Source: Treponema sp.
GTDB taxonomy: Bacteria > Spirochaetota > Spirochaetia > Treponematales > Treponemataceae
DNA: 11,097 nt
Assembly: GCA_017453705.1 (NCBI GenBank)
Contig: JAFTEK010000371.1
Coordinates: forward strand, 1 to 11,097
Direction: 5' to 3'
A program made the translations under genes and the position numbers. The notes below the pieces were generated by a model, which was not told the DNA's origin, made no database searches, and saw nothing but the letters and a program-made list of their open reading frames with translations. Shown piece by piece: positions 1 to 6,140 of the stretch (within the stretch, counting starts at the first letter, position 1; each line of letters begins with the position of its first letter).

Positions 1-53
1 AGTCCCAATGTCCTGTTAGCGAACATGGCACTCATGTTGTGATTGATTACCAT
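1..53 (-). CDS. Flagellin FlaB paralogue, N-terminal fragment (runs off window)
   Basis: Reading leftwards from an ATG at 53, the first 17 codons give [17 protein letters not shown]. This is almost identical to the start of the complete flagellin at 399-1259 (which has S for T at position 15), so it is a second filament-core flagellin in the same orientation. Only the start of the D0 helix is visible; the gene continues beyond base 1. A GGAGG ribosome site lies 7 bases before the ATG. Spirochaetes commonly carry several flaB copies whose products polymerise into the periplasmic flagellar filament core. The 345-base gap and its own structured leader suggest separate control from the upstream copy. 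Whether the gene is intact cannot be judged from this window. Confidence 0.9.
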   Translation of the reverse strand, partial: MVINHNMSAMFANRTLG

Positions 54-202
54 AACTTATCCTCCATGTGCGATACATAAGGCATCATGCCTCACGCCTG
101 GTTTGTACGGGCGGACAGCCAGTTATTGCGCCCCTGGCCGCCGTTTAGACCCATTACAGCAGGAATTGTTACTATGCTTGGTAAGAGTCGCATAGCAACA
201 GT
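54..202 (-). promoter_or_regulatory. Structured 5' leader of the second flagellin gene
   Basis: No coding sequence is evident here. Read on the minus strand, the probable leader has three stem-loops. The first has a 10-bp stem with one G-T wobble (arms 191-200 and 167-176, 14-base loop). The second pairs GGCGG/CCGCC (138-142 with 110-114) and CCAG/CTGG (134-137 with 119-122), with a 4-base bulge. The third is AGGCATGATGCCT near 80-92. Just before the third lies TACAAACCAGGC, a motif almost repeated in the flaB leader (TACAAACAGGC). The GGAGG ribosome site is 7 bases from the ATG. The pairings were found by eye and no folding energies were computed. Confidence 0.5.
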
Positions 203-209
203 CTATACT

Positions 210-238
210 GTTACAAACCCATGAAAGGGTTTTGTCAA
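210..238 (-). promoter_or_regulatory. Candidate sigma-70-type promoter for the second flagellin
   Basis: On the minus strand a perfect -35 TTGACA (233-238) is followed after 17 bases by TGTAAC (210-215, 4 of 6 matches to TATAAT). Transcription would start near 203, giving a leader of about 150 bases to the ATG at 53. A short inverted repeat AAACCC/GGGTTT lies in the spacer. A sigma-28-like alternative, TAAA (144-147) then CGCAATAA (123-130), has a spacer of only 13 bases and is weaker. Confidence 0.4.
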
Positions 239-298
239 AGAACAATATTCCGTCTAAAGCGGAACTGATTGCTTTTGCATGAACGGATTAGTTTTTAG

Positions 299-361
299 GC
301 AGGAATACCGCCAGAAACAAAGCTAAGCCGCGCAATAAGCGGCAGGACAGGATTCCTTGCT
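299..361 (-). terminator. Probable terminator/hairpin downstream of flaB
   Basis: About 55 bases past the flaB stop on the minus strand is a stem GCCGC/GCGGC (339-343 with 327-331, 7-base loop), followed by a moderately T-rich stretch reading TTAGCTTTGTTT. A wider imperfect pairing between AGGAAT (301-306) and ATTCCT (352-357) encloses it. The T tract is interrupted, so termination may be partial and some read-through into the next flagellin is possible. Confidence 0.4.
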
Positions 362-398
362 CGTGAAACCCTGTTCCCGCCACTTATATTATACCATA

Positions 399-1259
399 CT
401 ATCTCAACAAAGACAAGACAGTCTGAGACTGGGCATTGGCCTGGGACAACATAGCCGTTCCTGACTGAGTGAGAATCTGGTTCTTGGTGAACTCGACCAT
501 CTGGTAAGCCATGTCAGTGTCGCGGATCCTGGACTCTGAAGCCTGAGTATTCTCAGCTGCAACATCCAAGCCCTCAACGGTCTTCTCAAGGCGGTTCTGG
601 TAAGCACCAAGGTCGGCGCGCTGCTTGTTGATCTTCTTGAGAGACTCATCAAGCGTACCGATTGCGCGGTTGGCATCGTCCGGGGTCTGCAATGTCATAA
701 TCTCTTCGGTTCCGACGTTGCGGATTCCAAGAGCGGCAGCAGTCATGGTGCCGATGTAAACCTGTGTCCTCTGATCCATGTTTGCACCAATGTGGAGCCA
801 CATAGAAGCAGTGGGAGTGTTCTCTCCCGTCGGGCGAGCATAGCGTCCGGTGAGCATGTTCAAGCCATTGAACTGTGCACAAGAAGCGATGCGGTCTACC
901 TCAGCGATCAAAGAGCTGACCTCAACCTGGATGTAGGTGCGATCCTCGTCCGTGTAGATTCCGTTGCTGGAAGTAATGGCCAGCTCGCGGAGACGCTGAA
1001 TGATATCAGTGGTCTCATTCAGATAACCCTCGGTTGTCTGAATGAAGCTGATGCCATTGGCAGCGTTCTTGGAAGCCTGGTTCAGACCGCGAATCTGAGC
1101 ACGCATCTTCTCAGAGACTGCGAGTCCAGAAGCATCGTCACCAGCGCGGTTGATTTTCTCACCTGAAGAGAGCTTCTCCATATCCTTCTGAAGGTGACCA
1201 TTGCTGATTCCCAAAGAACGATTGGCGAACATTGCTGACATGTTGTGGTTGATGACCAT
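399..1259 (-). CDS. flaB: Flagellin FlaB (periplasmic flagellar filament core protein)
   Basis: The 286-residue product has the full bacterial flagellin plan at the usual spirochaetal FlaB length. The N-terminal D0/D1 helices (about 1-140) include [39 protein letters not shown] and the [15 protein letters not shown] stretch. A short central part follows (about 140-190). The C-terminal D1/D0 helices (about 195-286) include [32 protein letters not shown] and the terminal [21 protein letters not shown]. The protein is exported by the flagellar type III apparatus and polymerises in the periplasm, where spirochaetal filaments are normally sheathed by FlaA. The start is set by GGAGG 6 bases upstream. 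It has one cysteine, Cys127 in the IASCAQFNG segment of D1, where serine is common in treponemal FlaB (from memory). Which FlaB paralogue it is cannot be fixed from sequence alone. Confidence 0.97.
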   Translation of the reverse strand: MVINHNMSAMFANRSLGISNGHLQKDMEKLSSGEKINRAGDDASGLAVSEKMRAQIRGLNQASKNAANGISFIQTTEGYLNETTDIIQRLRELAITSSNGIYTDEDRTYIQVEVSSLIAEVDRIASCAQFNGLNMLTGRYARPTGENTPTASMWLHIGANMDQRTQVYIGTMTAAALGIRNVGTEEIMTLQTPDDANRAIGTLDESLKKINKQRADLGAYQNRLEKTVEGLDVAAENTQASESRIRDTDMAYQMVEFTKNQILTQSGTAMLSQANAQSQTVLSLLR

Positions 1260-1410
1260 AGTTTTCCTCCGTGGAAATTGTGTGCAGGCAAAATCCTTTC
1301 TGCCTGTTTGTAAAAGATTGCATCTGCATTACAAGGCTACATCTGCAATCCTTTACAATGAATGCTTCTGGCTGTTGTCTTCTAGGAAGTTGAGCAACCA
1401 TAAAGATTCA
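1260..1410 (-). promoter_or_regulatory. Structured 5' leader of flaB, possible CsrA target
   Basis: Between the predicted start (near 1410) and the flaB ATG the minus-strand transcript can form two stem-loops. One pairs AAAGGATTGCA (1344-1354) with TGCAATCTTT (1313-1322) with a one-base bulge. The other, close to the ribosome site, is a perfect 6-bp stem CAGGCA/TGCCTG (1301-1306 with 1285-1290) whose 10-base loop GAAAGGATTT presents AGGA. A second GGA-rich site is the Shine-Dalgarno itself (ACGGAGG). A GGA in a hairpin loop plus one at the Shine-Dalgarno is the arrangement CsrA uses to repress flagellin translation in Bacillus (hag) and Borrelia (flaB). CsrA control here is inference. Confidence 0.45.
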
Positions 1411-1416
1411 TATTTA

Positions 1417-1444
1417 TCATCGTATTCAACTTACAAAAACTTTA
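1417..1444 (-). promoter_or_regulatory. Candidate sigma-28 (FliA-type) promoter for flaB
   Basis: On the minus strand TAAAGTTT (1437-1444) matches the -35 of the flagellar sigma-28 consensus (TAAAGTTT, 11 bases, GCCGATAA) exactly. TACGATGA (1417-1424), 12 bases downstream, keeps the CGAT core. An overlapping GATGATAA (1414-1421) fits the -10 better but would need a 15-base gap. The predicted start is near 1410, about 150 bases before flaB. The adjacent 1446-1478 stretch is very A/T-rich (runs of A then T) and lies between the two divergent genes. Confidence 0.4.
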
Positions 1445-1546
1445 GCACAAAAAATAAAAAAAATCAATTTTTTTTTACCACGTACCAGCCTGCCTCATCA
1501 CCCTATCCTCCCCGCTCCAACACCTGATAAACATAACGTCTGACCA

Positions 1547-1575
1547 TAGCCAAGGCCACAGTTTCCATGTATAAT
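1547..1575 (+). promoter_or_regulatory. Candidate promoter for the radical-SAM-like gene
   Basis: A perfect -10 TATAAT (1570-1575) has TAGCCA (1547-1552, 4 of 6 matches) 17 bases upstream. Transcription would start near 1582, only about 5 bases before the ATG at 1587. That start would therefore be nearly leaderless, while the internal ATG at 1638 would have a leader of about 56 bases. Confidence 0.45.
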
Positions 1576-1586
1576 TTTCTTCGATT

Positions 1587-2618
1587 ATGAAGATGAACAG
1601 CAAGCAGAGCGAAATTGAAGTTTCCGGCGGAGAGCTTATGGAAAGCCTGCCCCGCCTGTATGAGTCAGGAGTCACGGAATTCTATGTCCACGACCAGAAG
1701 ATTGCATCGGACAGGAAAGCCCTGCTCTCGCTGATAGAGCTTGTTGGCGAGACATGCCAAAATCTCTTTCTGTCCTTGCCAATCCAAGCCAAACTCATAG
1801 ACAGGGAATTGGTGGATAAACTTGCGGAACTTTACGTTTCCATCGAGATTCCCCTTGAGGGAGAACTGAAAAACGGCAGCCTGACGCTCAACAGGAAGCT
1901 CTACAAGAACAAAGCTGACATCTTGAATCATGCGGGACTGGTATTCGGTTTCCGCATGGGCTGGGGCATACAAAAAGGGGACAGCTTCAAGGCATTCCGT
2001 GACAGGCTGGACTTCGCGACAAGCCTCTTCCCAAACCACATAGACTTCCCCCAGTTCGAGCAGGCGGTCATAGGCACTATTGATGCCTCTGGCAGCCCTG
2101 ATACCGGAGCCAGGCCTACAGGAACTTACTCATCAAAAGACCTGGACTTCTCACGGTCAATAGCGTTTGCATGCAGGACATTTTACACAGCGGGAAGAGC
2201 CGTCCCTTGGTTCAACCAGCTGGTATCCGCCCTCAAAATCAGCCCGTCCACCCTCTTCGCTGACGCTGACGAGTGGCAGCAGTGCAACAATTGTTCTATA
2301 TATACGGACTTTGTTCCAGAGGAAGCCGCGCACAAGGAACTGGAAAAAATGCAGTTGACATTCTTCAAGGAGAAATTCGAGGAAAAGCACAAGGGGCACC
2401 TTTGGCCAGCGGCAGAAGACTTAATCCGGCTGAACGGAGCCATGTCCCGTGTCATCCAAGAGGGAGAGGAGTGCCAGGTTGAGCTCAGCTACAACCCCGA
2501 TGACCTGCTCTCCCCCGCCGCCGCAAACCTTGCGAAGTTTTGCGACAGCGTTACGGAAGAACCCTGTGCTGTCAAGATATTTGAAGGCAGGGACGGAGCC
2601 AGTTACAAGATACTGTAG
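1587..2618 (+). CDS. Radical-SAM-like barrel protein lacking the CxxxCxxC cluster motif, function unknown
   Basis: The 343-residue product is not a recognised named protein. Residues about 10-160 follow the rhythm of a radical-SAM TIM barrel: IEVSGGEL near 10-17, a GVTEFYVHDQ strand near 28-37, FLSLPIQAKLIDRELVDKL (61-79), YVSIEIPLEG (83-92), and GLVFGFRMGWGIQKGDSFKAF followed by FPNHIDFPQFE (117-158). The CxxxCxxC motif that binds the catalytic 4Fe-4S cluster is absent and no upstream coding sequence could supply it. Later cysteines include a CNNC pair (233-236) near a mostly helical C-terminal half. The protein may be a degenerate or non-catalytic relative, possibly of B12-dependent or coproporphyrinogen-oxidase-type enzymes. 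The first ATG lacks a ribosome site; an in-frame ATG at 1638 (Met18) has GGAG 5 bases upstream. I keep 1587 because residues 10-17 look like part of the fold. It is divergent from flaB and converges on aroDE. Confidence 0.7.
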   Translation: MKMNSKQSEIEVSGGELMESLPRLYESGVTEFYVHDQKIASDRKALLSLIELVGETCQNLFLSLPIQAKLIDRELVDKLAELYVSIEIPLEGELKNGSLTLNRKLYKNKADILNHAGLVFGFRMGWGIQKGDSFKAFRDRLDFATSLFPNHIDFPQFEQAVIGTIDASGSPDTGARPTGTYSSKDLDFSRSIAFACRTFYTAGRAVPWFNQLVSALKISPSTLFADADEWQQCNNCSIYTDFVPEEAAHKELEKMQLTFFKEKFEEKHKGHLWPAAEDLIRLNGAMSRVIQEGEECQVELSYNPDDLLSPAAANLAKFCDSVTEEPCAVKIFEGRDGASYKIL

Positions 2619-2640
2619 CCCAGACCGGCTCTTAACAGGC

Positions 2641-4146
2641 TCAGTATTTCTCCCCGGTGAACAGCTCAAACTGCTCGTAGCCCTGGAAACGCAGCATATC
2701 GTAGCCGTTGCAAACCTTGCAGCCCACAGCCGCAGCGCGCTTCATTATCGGGGTCTCCGATGGTACATAGATTATGTCAAACAGCATCTCTTTTCCGGTA
2801 AAGTCATAAAACCACAGGGGATCCGTGTCCGCCGTGGAAGGCGGGGCAGCATCCATCCCCACTGAGGTCGTCTGGATTATCAGGTCGCTGTACTTGCGCA
2901 GAGTCCGGGTGGTGGACTCCGAAGGCTCCCTGGGCAGCATCTCGCACTCAAAGCCGTATTTTTCAGCCAGAGCTACAGCCTTGGAAAGTGTTCTGTTGAA
3001 CACGCAGGCCTTTGCCTTTAGGGATTTCACCGCCCAAGCTATCGCCTTGGCCGCCCCTCCAGCACCTATTATAGAAACCTTCCAGCCACGCAAATCCTTT
3101 GTTCCTGTAAAATTAAGCAAGGCCGTCGTAAAGCCTGTACCATCGGTGTTGTACGCCTTCCACCCCCCGCCTTCCCTCACAAGGGTGTTGCTAGAACCAA
3201 TCTGCCTGACCTTCTCATCAAGCTCCTTGGCACACTCAAGAACCTTCTCCTTGTGGCATACCGTCACCGAAAGCCCCCTTACCCCAAGTGAATCCGCAAA
3301 ATCCACGGCCTCTTTCACGACAGGAGCCCTTATCGGTATATAAATGGCGTTGATGTTGTGCCCTTCATAACCAGAGTTATGCAACTGGGGACTGGAAGTC
3401 GCGACCAGAGGCCAGCCGGTTATGCCAAAGACCTTTGTGTTCTCGTTCACGGTCTTAAAGTGATATACATTGTTAAGGGTCTCCGGGTCTATCTGCCCCA
3501 GGTTGGCTATCCCATCCCTTTTCTCTGCCGGAGAGACGAACGTGAGGTAATTCTTGAGCTTGGCCGCGAGCAGACGGGACGGCAGCCCCAAATCCCCCAT
3601 CGCTATAAGTATGTGATTGTAGTCCTTAAGCCTTGCCGCCTCATTGAACAAATCCTTTACATCCGCAAGGGAATGTGGCATAAAGGCAATCTTTGGAATC
3701 TCAAAGCCTGATGTCCTGAGGCTGTCAAGCCTCTGCGCAAGGTGCTTTATAGGGTTCTTCATATCGTGGACGCTGCGGACAATCCTTGTTCCAAAGGCAA
3801 GGGCGGCATCCTGCAAGCTGGGGACATGGAAATCCTCCTCAAAGTCCACGTATGCAAAATTCTTGGACTTGTCGGAGTCCGCAAAGGAAAGCGCGCGGGC
3901 AAACATGACAGTCCTTGCCCCCTCCCCTTCCATATACTGACCGCCATCAACCAAACGCCTTATGGTAAGCAAGCAGGGCATTCCTGCAAGGGCGGGGAAA
4001 CGGCGGGTCAGGAGCCTCTCGTCATCGGTCAAAAAATCCGCCCTCAGTTCAACCATGTCTATGTAAGGCCTGTACTTTTCCAGAAGGGCAAGATTCTCGC
4101 TCAAAGTACTGCCCGTAAGCGTCATGCAGATTTTAGGTCTTTCCAT
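2641..4146 (-). CDS. aroDE: Bifunctional 3-dehydroquinate dehydratase (type I) / shikimate dehydrogenase
   Basis: This 501-residue fusion would catalyse two consecutive shikimate-pathway steps: dehydration of 3-dehydroquinate, then NADPH reduction of 3-dehydroshikimate. Residues 1-225 are a type I dehydratase with ELRAD (Glu33, Arg35), SVHDM (catalytic His127), PKIAF (Schiff-base Lys152), PSR (Arg191) and LGQ (216-218). Residues 238-501 are AroE with GWPLVATSSPQLHN (244-257), SVTVCHKE (293-300, catalytic Lys299), YNTDGTGF (Asp335), the NADP loop GAGGAAKA (361-368), NRT, and a C-terminal FQGYEQFELFTG. Similar fusions occur in plants, chlamydiae and some spirochaetes. The start at 4146 is chosen because GGGGAG sits just upstream and the predicted promoter lies between it and a longer possible start at 4182; an ATG at 4149 is also possible. 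Odd points are Ala249-Thr250 in place of the usual His-Ser, and Ser293/Cys297 in the usual NVTxPHK motif. Confidence 0.95.
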   Translation of the reverse strand: MERPKICMTLTGSTLSENLALLEKYRPYIDMVELRADFLTDDERLLTRRFPALAGMPCLLTIRRLVDGGQYMEGEGARTVMFARALSFADSDKSKNFAYVDFEEDFHVPSLQDAALAFGTRIVRSVHDMKNPIKHLAQRLDSLRTSGFEIPKIAFMPHSLADVKDLFNEAARLKDYNHILIAMGDLGLPSRLLAAKLKNYLTFVSPAEKRDGIANLGQIDPETLNNVYHFKTVNENTKVFGITGWPLVATSSPQLHNSGYEGHNINAIYIPIRAPVVKEAVDFADSLGVRGLSVTVCHKEKVLECAKELDEKVRQIGSSNTLVREGGGWKAYNTDGTGFTTALLNFTGTKDLRGWKVSIIGAGGAAKAIAWAVKSLKAKACVFNRTLSKAVALAEKYGFECEMLPREPSESTTRTLRKYSDLIIQTTSVGMDAAPPSTADTDPLWFYDFTGKEMLFDIIYVPSETPIMKRAAAVGCKVCNGYDMLRFQGYEQFELFTGEKY

Positions 4147-4172
4147 CATATCTCCCCACAAAAACTTGCGAG

Positions 4173-4201
4173 AGTATATCACATAAAGGCGTTTTTATAA
4201 A
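4173..4201 (-). promoter_or_regulatory. Predicted promoter of aroDE
   Basis: On the minus strand TATACT (4173-4178) is preceded by TG one base away (extended -10). TTTATA (4196-4201, 4 of 6 matches to TTGACA) lies 17 bases upstream. The predicted start near 4166 gives a leader of about 20 bases holding GGGGAG, which supports translation from 4146. Confidence 0.55.
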
Positions 4202-4247
4202 GGGAATCATGAAAAATTGCGCTTTGCGCGTTTTTTTGGGATTCCCT
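4201..4247. terminator. Second inverted repeat, possible backup terminator
   Basis: AGGGAATC (4201-4208) and GATTCCCT (4240-4247) form an outer 8-bp stem around an inner GCGC-TTT-GCGC hairpin (4219-4229), which is flanked by A5 on one side and T7 on the other. Either strand could terminate weakly here. On the minus strand it would back up the binding-protein terminator, but it also overlaps the aroDE -35 region. Confidence 0.35.
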
Positions 4248-4291
4248 GAACCCCTTTTTGGATTCCGAGTGAATTTATTTTCGATTCTGAC

Positions 4292-4323
4292 AAAAAAACT
4301 GCCGGGGTCAAATCCCCCGGCAG
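4292..4323 (-). terminator. Strong intrinsic terminator of the ABC transport operon
   Basis: On the minus strand a perfect 9-bp stem CTGCCGGGG/CCCCGGCAG (4315-4323 with 4299-4307) with a 7-base loop is followed directly by seven T residues (4292-4298). It lies about 28 bases beyond the stop codon of the binding-protein gene, so it ends the operon. Confidence 0.92.
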
Positions 4324-4350
4324 CAGTCATAAAGAACTAAATCCTATGCC

Positions 4351-5898
4351 TTAGTTAGAAGCCTTCCAAGCGTTGTACTGGCTCTGGGCCTCAGCAAGGA
4401 CATCCTGGTATCCGGCATCGTCAAGCTTTTTCTGGAACTCGGCAATCTTGGACTTGACGTTCTTGCTGCCAAAGGCACCAAGCTCCAGTGACTTTCCGTA
4501 CTCCTCAAAGAGGTTAACACAAGAGGTGTAAGCGGCATCAACCTTGGAGTGGTCAAAACGGAAGCCAGAAGCAACAGTTCCAGAGGCGTTGTTGTTGAAA
4601 TCATCGTACAGCTGAACCTTGTTTGAAGGCTCATTGACCTCAAGGGTTACAGCCTTGACTGAAGTTGACTCCCAGGGGCTGTGGTTGTAGGTTGCGGTTC
4701 CGCTGGTCCTGTCAACAAGTCCGTTGGTCATAACGTAATCCTTGCCCTCGATTCCGTAGGTGTACAGGTTGGCAATCTTGTTGTCCGTATAGAGGTATCC
4801 CAAGAAGTCCACACAGTCCTTGGCGGTCTGCTCGGAGCAGCGCGCAGAAACGGCAAAGCAGGAACCAAGAGTGGTCGTTGAGCGCCCCCAGTTCTTGGTG
4901 ACCTGGGCAAAGTCCTCAGGCTGGTTTCCATCGCGTCCCTCGGACTCCTTGTTGTTCGGAATCGCAGTCCACCAGTTGAAAAGCCAGTCCTGTGTAAGGC
5001 AGGTCTGGGTGTTGGCGATTCCGCCAATCTCATCATCAACATTGATGTAGCCCTTCTCGCCCCACTCAGCCATCATCGTGCAGTACTGCTCAAACTCAGG
5101 GGTCTGGATTGTGTTAATCATCTCGTTGGTCTTCTGGTCAACGCCAATCAGGGAAAGCAGACCGTTGTCAATGCAGTCAAACCTATCCAGATAGAAGCGG
5201 TAGAACATAGCGGTTCCAGCGAAGACGAATGGGTACTTGACCTTGCCGACGGCCTTGGCCATGTAAGGCTCCAGAGCCTTGAGCTTGTCATAGGTTGTCC
5301 CAGGGGTGTTCTCTATCTTCTTCATGTCCACGCCGCCAATCGCGTCAGCCGTAGAGAGGAGAACCTTTATCATGTAGCCCTCGGCTCCTTCCTTGTAGAC
5401 GGGGACGAACAAATCCTTTCCGTCATAGCGGGCAGCCTCCCAATACCATGACGGCATGGAATCCCAAAGCCTAGTCCCAGGGAGCAAGTTGGTCAGGTCG
5501 TAGGCGGCATTGCCCTTATGCAGGTCGTTTGTTCCAATCGTGGACCACCAGTTAGCCGTCCACAAGAGGTCCACCTCACCTCCGGCCAGAGCCATGTTGG
5601 CCTTGTCACCATACTCTCCGTTCATGATGTCGCGGATGGACACGACATATCCGGCTCCAAGCTCGCCCAGGCGGGCATTGATTGCATCCTCAACGGCCTT
5701 GACCTCTTTCTCGTCAACAGCACCCGTGTTGTAGGTAGCCCTGTAAACCTTGATGGTTCTCTTGCCGCTGGCATTAGAAGAGCCAGACGATGAGCTTGAG
5801 CTAGGGGACTCAGTTTTTCCGCCACAAGAGGTAAGCGAAAAAGCAAGAAGGGCAGCTGCAGAAAGTGCGAGTGCCTTGGTCGCAAACAATTTCTTCAT
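4351..5898 (-). CDS. ABC transporter solute-binding lipoprotein (LplA/YtcQ-like, DUF3502 C-terminus)
   Basis: The 515-residue product is an extracytoplasmic solute-binding lipoprotein. Residues 1-24 are a signal peptide (MKKLF followed by an Ala/Leu-rich core) ending in a lipobox LTSC, with lipid-modified Cys25. A Ser/Gly linker (about 30-45) tethers the domain to the membrane. The mature part has the family-1-type lobes, with an aromatic-rich stretch (DLLWTANWWS, then SMPSWYWEAARYDGKDLFVPV) likely near the ligand site. The C-terminal part, GFRFDHSKVDAAYTSCVNLF through KLDDAGYQDVLAEAQSQYNAW, matches my recollection of DUF3502, found on LplA/YtcQ-type proteins. These relatives bind complex oligosaccharides; the actual ligand is unknown. 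GGAGG lies 9 bases before the ATG. It is the last gene of the operon, after two permeases, and is set apart by a hairpin-rich 242-base gap. Confidence 0.93.
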   Translation of the reverse strand: MKKLFATKALALSAAALLAFSLTSCGGKTESPSSSSSSGSSNASGKRTIKVYRATYNTGAVDEKEVKAVEDAINARLGELGAGYVVSIRDIMNGEYGDKANMALAGGEVDLLWTANWWSTIGTNDLHKGNAAYDLTNLLPGTRLWDSMPSWYWEAARYDGKDLFVPVYKEGAEGYMIKVLLSTADAIGGVDMKKIENTPGTTYDKLKALEPYMAKAVGKVKYPFVFAGTAMFYRFYLDRFDCIDNGLLSLIGVDQKTNEMINTIQTPEFEQYCTMMAEWGEKGYINVDDEIGGIANTQTCLTQDWLFNWWTAIPNNKESEGRDGNQPEDFAQVTKNWGRSTTTLGSCFAVSARCSEQTAKDCVDFLGYLYTDNKIANLYTYGIEGKDYVMTNGLVDRTSGTATYNHSPWESTSVKAVTLEVNEPSNKVQLYDDFNNNASGTVASGFRFDHSKVDAAYTSCVNLFEEYGKSLELGAFGSKNVKSKIAEFQKKLDDAGYQDVLAEAQSQYNAWKASN

Positions 5899-6140
5899 AT
5901 GATAATTCCTCCTATATCATACAATTAACTATAAATTTTAATACAACGTTGTAGTAATTGCACCCAAAAGGCCGCTTACACAGACGCCATACCAAATAAG
6001 TTACGGAAACAATAGCCGCAGTATCACACACTTTCCGAGCCACCTCGGAAACGCCAGCGGAGCCACGGCGTTGCCAAGGCAAAGCTGAAGTTTTTCGAGG
6101 TCCCACAACATAAGTTCTGGGCGGATACCGCAACAATAAA
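5899..6140 (-). repeat. Hairpin-dense intercistronic region before the binding-protein gene
   Basis: This 242-base gap contains no credible gene. It holds a run of inverted repeats: TTTCCGAG/CTCGGAAA (6032-6039 with 6044-6051, 4-base loop), AACGCC/GGCGTT (6050-6055 with 6067-6072), TTGCCAAGGCAA (6071-6082), CCCACAAC/GTTCTGGG (6102-6109 with 6114-6121, one mismatch) and GCGG-ATA-CCGC (6121-6131). None is followed by a clean T tract, so they are not simple terminators. Similar hairpins between permease and binding-protein genes in other operons stabilise upstream or downstream mRNA segments and set unequal expression. That role is inferred here. Confidence 0.55.
5942..5953. promoter_or_regulatory. 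12-bp palindrome TACAACGTTGTA, possible LacI-family operator
   Basis: A perfect palindrome with a central CG lies about 45 bases before the binding-protein ATG. A central CG within an AACGTT core is characteristic of LacI/GalR-family operators, and a related AAAACGTTTT sits in the promoter region of the same operon. No regulator gene is in the window. Confidence 0.35.

Noticed and set aside
792..1166. Open frame of 124 codons on the plus strand inside flaB
   Set aside because: It lies fully antisense to a clearly assigned flagellin, has no ribosome site, and its residue pattern is not protein-like; it is a by-product of flaB codon use.
2619..2640. Bidirectional terminator in the convergent gap between the radical-SAM-like gene and aroDE
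   Set aside because: Only a 4-bp AGCC/GGCT pairing is visible and there is no T or A tract on either strand.
4133..4182. Longer aroDE start at 4182 giving 12 extra residues
   Set aside because: It would lie upstream of the predicted promoter -10 and start site and has no ribosome site, whereas 4146 has GGGGAG just upstream.
2825..4200. Several plus-strand open frames antisense to aroDE (2825-3343, 3358-3711, 3742-4200)
   Set aside because: All overlap the aroDE coding sequence, which carries intact motifs throughout; none has a ribosome site or a recognisable domain.
4344..5042. Alternative-frame minus-strand open frames inside the binding-protein gene
   Set aside because: They are rich in Ser, Thr, Arg and Pro, as expected from out-of-frame reading, and overlap a well-supported gene.
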